A stretch of 22,128 nt of DNA. Source: Clostridia bacterium. GTDB taxonomy: Bacteria > Bacillota > Clostridia > Christensenellales > UBA1242. The stretch spans positions 1 through 22,128 of the forward strand of contig JAFSXW010000047.1 in assembly GCA_017443885.1 (NCBI GenBank), written 5' to 3'. Shown one piece after another: positions 15,730 to 22,128 of the stretch (position 1 is its first letter; every line of letters begins with the position of its first letter). The notes beneath the pieces are model-generated. The model worked only from the letters and a program-made list of their open reading frames with translations. It ran no database searches and was not told the origin of the DNA. Both the position numbers and the translations under genes were made by a program.

Positions 15730-15920
15730 GTTATTACTTATAACTTATATTAAAAAATCTTAAATTTTTCAAAGTTTTAACTGGTTTTTACATTATTTTT
15801 GCAGTTTTTTATAGTAAAATTAAACTTGATATACAAATAAATGCAATATTCTGCAAAATTAACACTTTATAGCAACAATTTTGCCCAAATTTCCGCAAAA
15901 TTTAAATTTTTATATAAAAT
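15730..15920. other. AT-rich intergenic stretch after tadA, no gene found
   Basis: Together with 15616-15729 this is a 305-base gap without a gene, the longest in the window. I see no convincing open frame, tRNA or SRP RNA core here. What it holds is a hairpin just after tadA (AATTTTGC at 15877-15884 with GCAAAATT at 15895-15902, 10-base loop, no T-run). There is also a 10-base repeat TGCAATATTC at 15842-15851 that recurs in the terminator hairpin at 15706-15715. Promoter-like boxes on the + strand (TTTACA at 15787 and TATAGT at 15810, 17-base spacer) lead nowhere obvious. The rest is A/T-rich filler. Confidence 0.5.
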
Positions 15921-16367
15921 TTATTTCCTTTTTTCTGCAAAATAACTAGTAATTAGTTTTTCACACTCTTCTTTTTGCACATCTTTTATAATTTTTAAAT
16001 TATGATTAAGCCCACACCTTTCCGCTAGTTCACTGCAAGAAATAACATTTTCCTTGTTTGCAGTTGCCCCAAAAACTAAAGTTTCAATTCTTGCATTCAT
16101 AATTGCTCCAAGGCACATTGCACACGGTTCAAGCGTAACAAAGATTGTTGCACCATTAAGCCTAAAATCTTTAAGCTTTTTGCAGGCTTTATTAATCGCC
16201 AATATTTCAGCATGATAGGTTGCCCTTCTTTTTGATTGCCTTAAATTAAACGCCCTCGCTAAAATCTTATTTTCTTTCACAATTATTGCCCCAACTGGAA
16301 CTTCATCCTTCTTATATGCTTTTTTTGCAAGTTTTAAAGCTTCATTCATATAAAAATTGTAATCCAT
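15921..16367 (-). CDS. tadA: tRNA-specific adenosine deaminase TadA
   Basis: TadA converts the wobble adenosine of tRNA-Arg(ACG) to inosine. The 148-residue protein has the zinc-deaminase signature: H52-A-E54 (HAEILAI), with E54 the proton shuttle, and P81-C82-A-M-C85 (PCAMCLGAI) as remaining zinc ligands, plus VPVGAIIV at the start of the domain. The helical C-terminal part (ELAERCGLNHN) fits TadA rather than cytosine or guanine deaminases. AAAGGA lies upstream of the ATG at a slightly long distance, with a second AAGG closer in. It is the last gene of the operon that begins with walJ, 22 bases after the M14 gene. Confidence 0.93.
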   Translation of the reverse strand: MDYNFYMNEALKLAKKAYKKDEVPVGAIIVKENKILARAFNLRQSKRRATYHAEILAINKACKKLKDFRLNGATIFVTLEPCAMCLGAIMNARIETLVFGATANKENVISCSELAERCGLNHNLKIIKDVQKEECEKLITSYFAEKRK

Positions 16368-16389
16368 AAACCTTATTTCCTTTCTTTAG

Positions 16390-17283
16390 TTAAAATTGAT
16401 TTTTGTTATTTTGCAAAAATTGAAAACCCTCTTCTATTGCAGAAATAAAAGCATCAGTTTTTTTAAGTATATCACAAAGCGCTTGTTTTGGCAAAGGGTA
16501 AGAATAATAATCGCTTGCCATTTCAATTGTAATTGATGGTATTTTCAATTTACAAATGCAATAATCTTTAAAACCACCACAACTAAGCCCATAGCCATCA
16601 ACCAATTTATATTCTAATTTTTTTGCAAAAATATTTGCTAATTTTTTATGCGCATTAATTTGTTCTTTTTTTAGTTTAAAATCATAATAAATTTCTTCCC
16701 CTTTTGTGTGAAGGCTAATAGTAAAAGATGGTTTAAAAATTTCCACAGCTCTAAGTAATACCTGCACTTCTTTTTCACTAGAAGGACATTTCCCAGGATA
16801 CCCTTGAATTGAAGGCTCGTGTTTATACCTAGGGTCTAAATTAAAATCAGCATCGAAATTATTATTTAAATCCACACCATTAATATTGGCTTTAAAAAGT
16901 TTAAAATTTGCATTTTTGCCATTTATATTGCATAAAAACCGCCTTTTTTTATGATTTTTTACACTTTTAAGCCCAATTTTTGCAAGCATAACACCATCGG
17001 GATTTACTAATGGCACAATTAAAATATTGGGTAGTTTTTGTGTGTGTTTCCTATCTAAATTAGCTAACTTTTTTGCCACACTTAAAGCAAAAGATGTTGT
17101 TATAAATTCGCGAGCATGAATTGATGCATGAATAATAAAAGTGCTTTCACTTTTAAAATTAAAAAATAAACCTAAAATGTGCTTACCATTTTCACTACAT
17201 CCTAGATTTATTATTTCTATATTTTTATTGCTATTTTTTATGCTAATTATTTTGCACGTTATTCTATCATAAAAATTTTTCAT
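16390..17283 (-). CDS. M14 family zinc carboxypeptidase-like protein, cytosolic
   Basis: The 297-residue protein has the zinc site of M14 metallocarboxypeptidases: H56 and E59 (HAREF) and H192 (SLHTKGEEIYY), with E254 (TIEMASD) as the catalytic glutamate. NPDGV and the RR pair near 115 also match. At the substrate-carboxylate site, however, the usual GVDLNRNF reads GVDLNNNF (N141 where the arginine should be), so the substrate preference may differ from classical carboxypeptidases. No signal peptide is present. Cytosolic M14 enzymes of this size (MpaA-like) trim recycled cell-wall peptides, which is a reasonable guess here. Its ATG follows the rlmH stop by two bases with no Shine-Dalgarno, so it is probably translated by reinitiation. 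Confidence 0.85.
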   Translation of the reverse strand: MKNFYDRITCKIISIKNSNKNIEIINLGCSENGKHILGLFFNFKSESTFIIHASIHAREFITTSFALSVAKKLANLDRKHTQKLPNILIVPLVNPDGVMLAKIGLKSVKNHKKRRFLCNINGKNANFKLFKANINGVDLNNNFDADFNLDPRYKHEPSIQGYPGKCPSSEKEVQVLLRAVEIFKPSFTISLHTKGEEIYYDFKLKKEQINAHKKLANIFAKKLEYKLVDGYGLSCGGFKDYCICKLKIPSITIEMASDYYSYPLPKQALCDILKKTDAFISAIEEGFQFLQNNKNQF

Positions 17284-17285
17284 TT

Positions 17286-17753
17286 CTATTTATGATATGC
17301 AATATTATTTAAAATTGTGAAAGCCCTATAAATCTGTTCACTCAAACAAATTCTCATAATCTCGTGTGCATATGTTATCTTCCCAAAACTCAATATTAAA
17401 TCTGCCCTATTTAAAACTGCTTTATCTAGCCCATTGCTTCCACCAATTATAAAAGAAATTGTGCTATTGCCACTTGCCATAATATTATCTAATTTTTTTG
17501 CAAACTCTTCGCTAGAAGGCATAATGCCACCTTTATCCATGGCAATTATAAACCCTTCCGCTTTTTCAAGTTGCAGTTTTCCTTCTTTTTGTTTTTTAGC
17601 CTCTATTTCACCTTCATTTTTAACTAACACTTCTGGCAAAAATTCTTCGCTTATTTGAGCCCACCTAGATATTCTTTTATAATACTCATCTGTTATTGGC
17701 TTTATATTTTTGTTTTTAACCAATCCTGTTGCTATAATTTTTATCTTAACCAC
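17286..17753 (-). CDS. rlmH: 23S rRNA (pseudouridine1915-N3)-methyltransferase RlmH
   Basis: RlmH is a small SPOUT methyltransferase that methylates pseudouridine 1915 of 23S rRNA in assembled ribosomes. The C-terminal half carries its SAM-binding knot: FIIGGSNGLDKAVLNRAD, LSFGKITYAHEIMRICLSEQIYRA and the terminal NNIAYHK. The frame runs back to a TTG at 17765 (159 residues). I prefer the GTG at 17753, which gives MVKIKIIATG, the usual family start, at 155 residues. A consensus GGAGGG (17763-17758) sits four bases before it. The start overlaps the end of the CPBP gene by eight bases, so the two are coupled. Confidence 0.95.
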   Translation of the reverse strand: MVKIKIIATGLVKNKNIKPITDEYYKRISRWAQISEEFLPEVLVKNEGEIEAKKQKEGKLQLEKAEGFIIAMDKGGIMPSSEEFAKKLDNIMASGNSTISFIIGGSNGLDKAVLNRADLILSFGKITYAHEIMRICLSEQIYRAFTILNNIAYHK

Positions 17754-18891
17754 CAAACCCTCCAACCAGTGCTAATATCCACTCAACTGCTAAATAAATT
17801 GTGGTGATAGTAAACATTAGTGTCGTCAGTAAACCAATTTTTTCATTTTTCCTCTTATTAAGTATTGGGGGTATTGCCCCATTATCACCTAATTTTTCAA
17901 CAACTACACCACCTGAGGTATTTGCCTCTTCCTCAATTTCAAAATTGGCATTTTCAAGTTCTTGCTCGTTGCTTTCAACTTTTTCTATTTTAAAGGGTTT
18001 TAAATCTTCGTTTGTTAAATAATTTGGAGAATTATTGATGTTGTGATTTATAACAACGAGCCTTTTAATGCTAACAACAACCAAATACACGCTAATTGCA
18101 ATAATTGCAACAGAAATAATATAACTAAATATAATGCTTAAAGTGGAAGAAGCCCCTGCTACACTTGAACCTGCCGAGCCAGCACTAGCAGGCTGTTGCA
18201 TTAAATTAACAAAAAATGTTGCCACAAGCACAAAGAAGTTATTGCAAAAATGAATTATAATTGTTATCCACAAATTACCAGTGTAGTAAACAATATATCC
18301 AAATATTACGCCCAAAATAAATTGATGCACTGTTTGATCTGGCGAGCCATGCATTATCATAAAAGCAAAAGCACTAAAATAAATTGCAAGATTTTTGCCA
18401 TATTTTACAAGACCCCTTAAAATGAGCCCCCTAAATAAAAGTTCTTCGCAAATTGCAGGAAGAATAGCCACAAGAATAGTGTAAATAAATAAGTCGCCAA
18501 TATTTTTAACATTAACACCACTCCCACTAGATTGATATCCAAGTGCCCCTAAAATTTCACTAAAATAATCACTTAATCTTCCAAGACCAAAAAGACATAT
18601 TAAGCTTATTGCAGCACACAAAACCACAATAGGCACACTAACTTTCTTATTTAATCCACTAGCCTTCACTAAATTTTTGTTTTTAATAGAGCAAACAATC
18701 CACACCGCCACCGCAAAAATTGCTTCAACTAAAAAAGCATAAATATAATAAAAAACATCAGTGTAGGCAACGCCCATTCTTATTAAAAATCGTGCCCCCA
18801 TTAAAACAAGCACCGAAAGCACAACATAAAGCATATATCCGAGGCCTGCATCATTATCATTAAAAGTTGTTTGTTTTATAATTTTGCTCAC
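17746..18891 (-). CDS. CPBP (CAAX/Abi) family intramembrane glutamic protease
   Basis: This polytopic protein of 381 residues has the motifs of CPBP intramembrane proteases: the EE pair at 149-150 followed by R154 (EELLFRG), FMIMH with H181, and HFCNN with H214. In bacteria these enzymes act on prenylated proteins, bacteriocin or immunity factors, or regulators. After the CPBP core comes a charged cytosolic stretch (about 285-355) and an extra C-terminal helix, ending in GGFGG. It starts at a GTG, with AAGGA nine bases upstream inside the end of walJ, and overlaps rlmH. Its place in a housekeeping operon does not reveal the substrate. Confidence 0.88.
   Translation of the reverse strand: MSKIIKQTTFNDNDAGLGYMLYVVLSVLVLMGARFLIRMGVAYTDVFYYIYAFLVEAIFAVAVWIVCSIKNKNLVKASGLNKKVSVPIVVLCAAISLICLFGLGRLSDYFSEILGALGYQSSGSGVNVKNIGDLFIYTILVAILPAICEELLFRGLILRGLVKYGKNLAIYFSAFAFMIMHGSPDQTVHQFILGVIFGYIVYYTGNLWITIIIHFCNNFFVLVATFFVNLMQQPASAGSAGSSVAGASSTLSIIFSYIISVAIIAISVYLVVVSIKRLVVINHNINNSPNYLTNEDLKPFKIEKVESNEQELENANFEIEEEANTSGGVVVEKLGDNGAIPPILNKRKNEKIGLLTTLMFTITTIYLAVEWILALVGGFGG
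17758..17763 (-). promoter_or_regulatory. Shine-Dalgarno of rlmH inside the CPBP gene
   Basis: GGAGGG on the minus strand lies four bases before the GTG at 17753 and decides the rlmH start. The same bases encode part of the Gly-Gly-Phe-Gly-Gly tail of the CPBP protein, so that tail may reflect this site and not protein function. Confidence 0.75.
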
Positions 18892-18893
18892 TT

Positions 18894-19691
18894 TTAATCT
18901 TCCTTTAAATAAAAATTATTTCCAATTTTGTGTTGATAAGTTAGCCTTAAAAACACATTTTTTTCAACCTGAAAACCACTGTTTGTTAGTGCGTTTGCAA
19001 CCACTCCAAATGCAAGCTCGGGTGTATTATTATGCTCTGATAAATGGCACAAGGCAAAATATCTTGTGCCAGAGCCAGCCAAACTAACCACTGCTTCTGC
19101 ACATTGTTTATTAGATAAATGCCCACTATTTCCCCTTATTCTTGCCTTTAAAACTGGAGGATAAAGTGGATTATCTATAAGCATTTTCTCATCGTGATTA
19201 CTTTCAATAAACACTAATTTTGAGCCCATTAAGTGAGCCATGTTTTCACCAGACACAAATCCCAAATCTGTGGCATAACTAAATTTTGCTTTTTTGCACT
19301 CAAAAGTGTAGCCCTGGCAATTTTTGCTATCATGACTAACAGCAAACGGAGTAATTAAAACATCTTTCACATAAAAAGGCAAACTTTCAAAATATCTTTC
19401 ACAAGAGTTATTTATATCACTAGCATATTTTTCAATATAAGGCCACACTTGTTTATGGGCGTAAACCGGTTTTTTAAACTTGCGTGTAAAAGAATTTAAG
19501 CCTTTAATATGGTCGCTATGTTCATGAGTGATCACAATAGCATCAATATCTTCTGCATTAATCCCTGCCTCAGATAATCTTGAAATTAATTCTCTTATTC
19601 CAAGCCCACAATCAAGCATTATCGTTGCATTATTAGTTGCAATTATTGTGCAATTACCTTTACTTCCACTAGCAATATTTATAACTCGCAT
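18894..19691 (-). CDS. walJ: Metallo-beta-lactamase fold hydrolase WalJ/YycJ
   Basis: The 265-residue protein opens with MRVINIASGSKGNC and DCGL, as YycJ/WalJ proteins do. It has the metal motif THEHSDH (H56, H58, D60, H61), a later AVSHD, and SGHLSN and LCHLSEHN segments that complete the two-metal site. WalJ is a 5'-to-3' exonuclease-like phosphodiesterase linked to cell-wall homeostasis and DNA repair in Bacillota, usually beside walRK. Here the two-component genes are absent, but rlmH, a frequent neighbour, follows two genes later. GAGG lies four bases before the ATG, and a good promoter precedes it. It leads an operon of five genes. Confidence 0.92.
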   Translation of the reverse strand: MRVINIASGSKGNCTIIATNNATIMLDCGLGIRELISRLSEAGINAEDIDAIVITHEHSDHIKGLNSFTRKFKKPVYAHKQVWPYIEKYASDINNSCERYFESLPFYVKDVLITPFAVSHDSKNCQGYTFECKKAKFSYATDLGFVSGENMAHLMGSKLVFIESNHDEKMLIDNPLYPPVLKARIRGNSGHLSNKQCAEAVVSLAGSGTRYFALCHLSEHNNTPELAFGVVANALTNSGFQVEKNVFLRLTYQHKIGNNFYLKED

Positions 19692-19710
19692 TCATTTTTC
19701 CTCAGTTTAA

Positions 19711-19739
19711 ATTATACGCCTGTTTAATAATTTTGTAAA
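19711..19739 (-). promoter_or_regulatory. Promoter of the walJ-CPBP-rlmH-M14-tadA operon
   Basis: On the minus strand TTTACA (19739-19734), 17 bases and a perfect TATAAT (19716-19711) give a transcript start near 19704. The leader is about 12 bases and carries GAGG. The box begins six bases after the stop codon of the M1 peptidase gene, and I see no terminator between, so read-through from that gene is possible. Confidence 0.7.
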
Positions 19740-19744
19740 GGATA

Positions 19745-21250
19745 TTAAGTTTTATCTAAATAACAAGTTCCATTTAAAAAACTATCTATTATAATTTTAG
19801 CCTTCGCTTTGTTTCTAAAACAAGAAATTAAATCTTCCTTTGTGATAATTTTAAATCTATATTTTTTATTTAGCGTTTTTAAAGCATTTATCATTTCTTT
19901 TTCCCCTAGTTCTTTAGCTAAATAATGATACATTAATGCTCCTCTCACATACACCATATATGTATATTCATATTCACTTTGATACATATTCACAGGCACA
20001 TCCATTTTTGTGTTTACACTAATTCCAATAGACGAAAAAACTTCCATATATAAATTATAGCCATCTTCTGCATCTAAAATTAAATCTTCCATAGAAAAAC
20101 CATATTCTCGGTGCTTATCAAAGAATAAAAATGTGGAATATTCGCTAAGCCCTTCATCAATAAAAGCATTGTTTATTTCGTTATTTCCAACTAAACCATA
20201 CCACCATTGATGCGCTAATTCGTGAACAATCACTTTGTTTATTTCGTCTTTATCTGTAAGTAAACTACTCACCATAACTAAATTTGGATATTCCATTCCA
20301 CCTTGCATAAACGGAGTTTTAACAACTTTTAGTGTTCTATATGGATATTCTCCAAAATTACCACGCAAAAATCTAAACGCCTTCACTGCTGTTTGCAAAT
20401 TTTCGTTTAAATCCACATCTTCATTTCTGCCATAGTAACTAATAACAGTGTTACCTTCCTTAGAAGAAACCTCTTTTATATCCTTGCTTAAAACAATTGC
20501 AAAATCCCTTATTGTTTTTCCTTCAAAACTCGTTTTTTTATTTAATCCCTCTTGCGTTGAATTAATAAAATTTCCCGACGCAACAACTTCATAAGTATTT
20601 GGAGCAGAAATAGTAACATGGAAATTCGCGCACTCACTAAAAAATGGGTCGCCCGTGGCATAATAAGGCGTTTTGTTCCACTCTCCATTTTCTCTTACGC
20701 ATAATATAGGATAAAAATTACCTAGATTTATGTTGTTATCATAATACCCAAACCTATGCGTGCAGTTTGGTATTGTAATCACAAAATCTATTAAAACATT
20801 AATTTTATCTTTATATTCAAGCGGGCTCACTAAATTTACTTTTAATATATTTTCATCTTCTCCATCATAAGAAAATGTGGCGTTTTTATTATCAACTAAA
20901 ACCTTAGTAATTACAATATTTCCTTCGCTTTTACCATTTGGAAAACACCTTGCTTCTGTTAAAGTTGTGTATGGCAAAACCTTTGCCCCATCTCTAAAAG
21001 CTCTTGGATATAAATGAAAGCATAAATCACTTAACTTTTCATCTTTCATATTAATAAACTGAACATCTTCACTGCCAGAAATTGTGTGGCTGTTTTCATC
21101 TAAATTTAAATTTAAATTATATGATGTAAGATTTTTGCTTGCTTTATTCACCGCATCATCAAACCCACACCCAACACTTAAGAATACAAACGAAAAAACA
21201 AACAAAAAAGAAACAGACAAAGCAACAAATCTAACAAAACGCTTTTTCAT
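19745..21250 (-). CDS. M1 family metallopeptidase, lipoprotein
   Basis: This 501-residue protein has a basic start, a long hydrophobic signal peptide and lipobox LSVGC (Cys28), so it should be lipid-anchored outside the membrane. The zinc motif HELAHQWW with a second glutamate 18 residues on (HExxH-x18-E, near residue 346) defines the M1 gluzincin family. Upstream, QGGMEYPNL stands where aminopeptidases have GAMEN; a GGMEY-type motif is found in other bacterial M1 peptidases. An N-terminal saddle-like beta domain and a short helical end are present, but the large C-terminal domain of aminopeptidase N is not. It probably trims extracellular peptides. AGGTG lies before the ATG. The gene follows sbcC by 95 bases; in that gap I see no clear promoter or terminator. 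Confidence 0.9.
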   Translation of the reverse strand: MKKRFVRFVALSVSFLFVFSFVFLSVGCGFDDAVNKASKNLTSYNLNLNLDENSHTISGSEDVQFINMKDEKLSDLCFHLYPRAFRDGAKVLPYTTLTEARCFPNGKSEGNIVITKVLVDNKNATFSYDGEDENILKVNLVSPLEYKDKINVLIDFVITIPNCTHRFGYYDNNINLGNFYPILCVRENGEWNKTPYYATGDPFFSECANFHVTISAPNTYEVVASGNFINSTQEGLNKKTSFEGKTIRDFAIVLSKDIKEVSSKEGNTVISYYGRNEDVDLNENLQTAVKAFRFLRGNFGEYPYRTLKVVKTPFMQGGMEYPNLVMVSSLLTDKDEINKVIVHELAHQWWYGLVGNNEINNAFIDEGLSEYSTFLFFDKHREYGFSMEDLILDAEDGYNLYMEVFSSIGISVNTKMDVPVNMYQSEYEYTYMVYVRGALMYHYLAKELGEKEMINALKTLNKKYRFKIITKEDLISCFRNKAKAKIIIDSFLNGTCYLDKT

Positions 21251-21345
21251 AATTCACCTCAAAAAAATTTATGCTAAATCGCTTTGTTATATGCTTTTTT
21301 ATCTGTTTCTTAACTCTTCTCTATTATTCTAAACTAAGTATTAAG

Positions 21346-22128
21346 CTACATAGTGTATAAAAGTTTTACCTTACTTCCCTCTTCTTCTGTTTTAGAAACA
21401 ATTATTTTGTTTTTTATTCTTTCTTTAAGCATCTCAACATGACTAATAACGCCAATAATGGTGTGCTGATGCTCTAATTTATAAAGAGCAGAAATAACAG
21501 TTTCTAACAGTTCACTATCTAGCGTCCCAAACCCCTCATCTAAGAAGAAGAAATCTTGATTCTCTCCACTTTCTATATTGATGGTTTCGCTTATTGCAAG
21601 TGCCAAACTTAAACTAATTAAAAAAGTTTCTCCACCCGAAAGCGTTGAAGCGGCACGCTCTTTACCTAAATTAAAATTATCTTCAACTAAAAAATTATTG
21701 TCTTTAAATTTTATAGTAAACTTGCCACCTTCTAAATTCTGCAAAATTTGATTAGCCCTAATTGTGATATTATTTAAATATTCTTCACAAATAAATTGAG
21801 CTAACGCTTTTCCATAAAGCAGTTTAGACAAAGTTTTTGCATAATCTAAGTTTGTTTCAATAGCAACTTTTTTATCACTAAGCATAAGTTTTTCTTCAAT
21901 TTTAGATTCTAACCTTTCTAGTTCTCCAGTTTTTTTGCCTTGCTCTATTTTTAATGAAGAAAGTTTTGAATTTTCTGCTATAGAACTTTTTTCTAAAATA
22001 GCAAGCTCTTCATAATTAAGATTTACGCCATTAAGTTTTTCATTTAAACTTTCTAGTTCTTTTTTATTTAAAGAAACCCTAGCATTAAAATCATCAAGTG
22101 TTTTTTCTAAAGCATTAATTTCTTCTGC
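21346..22128 (-). CDS. sbcC: SbcC exonuclease subunit, C-terminal part (5' end outside window)
   Basis: The frame is open to the right window edge (260 residues seen), so the gene starts outside. The first 80 or so residues are charged heptad-like coiled coil (for example EKLMLSDKK, with many Glu, Lys and Leu). The last part is the second half of an SMC-like ATPase head: signature LSGGETFLISLSLALAISETI followed by Walker B FFLDEGFGTLDSE and the switch histidine in VISHVEMLKERI. This is the arrangement of SbcC/Rad50, which with the nuclease SbcD opens hairpins and DNA ends. The ATG at 21885 is internal. It ends with TAG and is followed by the M1 gene on the same strand. Confidence 0.9.
   Translation of the reverse strand, partial: AEEINALEKTLDDFNARVSLNKKELESLNEKLNGVNLNYEELAILEKSSIAENSKLSSLKIEQGKKTGELERLESKIEEKLMLSDKKVAIETNLDYAKTLSKLLYGKALAQFICEEYLNNITIRANQILQNLEGGKFTIKFKDNNFLVEDNFNLGKERAASTLSGGETFLISLSLALAISETINIESGENQDFFFLDEGFGTLDSELLETVISALYKLEHQHTIIGVISHVEMLKERIKNKIIVSKTEEEGSKVKLLYTM

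Noticed and set aside
15787..15815. TTTACA and TATAGT with 17-base spacing on the + strand, a possible antisense promoter toward tadA
   Set aside because: The surrounding DNA is so AT-rich that such matches arise by chance, and no gene or terminator downstream supports it.
1..22128. UGA read as Trp or Gly
   Set aside because: TGA is not seen as a sense codon in any of the genes; only its absence as a stop is notable.

Overview
The window is AT-rich DNA with tightly packed bacterial genes and no sign of a mobile element, CRISPR array, tRNA or rRNA. The gene content points to a low-GC, Gram-positive, probably anaerobic member of the Bacillota (Clostridia-like). The clues are a SufB-type protein of the short SufCB/Sms kind, a PflX-type radical SAM protein, a SpoIIQ-like M23 protein, the order glmU-like/pth/mfd/foldase, and a WalJ-CPBP-RlmH-TadA group. 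The genetic code reads as standard: Trp codons that I checked are TGG. None of the 20 stop codons is TGA, however (10 TAA, 10 TAG).

Layout. Positions 1-674 (+) hold the 3' end of a sufB-like gene, closed by a bidirectional terminator. On the minus strand at 732-2395 is an rRNA m5U methyltransferase gene (rlmD type) followed by a coupled small charged protein. Divergent from it at 2496-3422 (+) is a radical SAM activase-like gene with a consensus promoter. Everything after that is on the minus strand. In transcription order, from the high-coordinate end, it reads: sbcC (5' end outside the window), a lipoprotein M1 peptidase, then an operon walJ/yycJ - CPBP protease - rlmH - M14 peptidase - tadA, then a 305-base AT-rich gap. 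Next come a degenerate GlmU-like gene, pth, mfd, and a lipoprotein PpiC-like foldase with a large insertion. These are followed by an unknown 135-residue protein, a UPF0104/LPG-synthase-TM membrane protein, an unknown secreted or anchored 152-residue protein, a SpoIIQ-like M23 protein and pyk.

How the genes work together. Most are housekeeping genes: rRNA modification (RlmD, RlmH), tRNA editing and recycling (TadA, Pth), repair (Mfd, SbcC), glycolysis (Pyk) and Fe-S assembly (SufB). A second theme is the cell envelope: foldase, flippase-like protein, M23, M1, M14, CPBP and WalJ.

The points most worth a second look are: (1) genes whose -10 box sits about 6-10 bases before the start codon, with no Shine-Dalgarno, suggesting leaderless mRNAs; (2) complete absence of TGA stops with TAG used half the time; (3) a GlmU homologue at the usual glmU locus that has lost signature residues of both active sites; (4) a terminator-like hairpin that contains the ribosome-binding site of the next gene; (5) a PpiC domain split by an acidic insertion of more than 100 residues.
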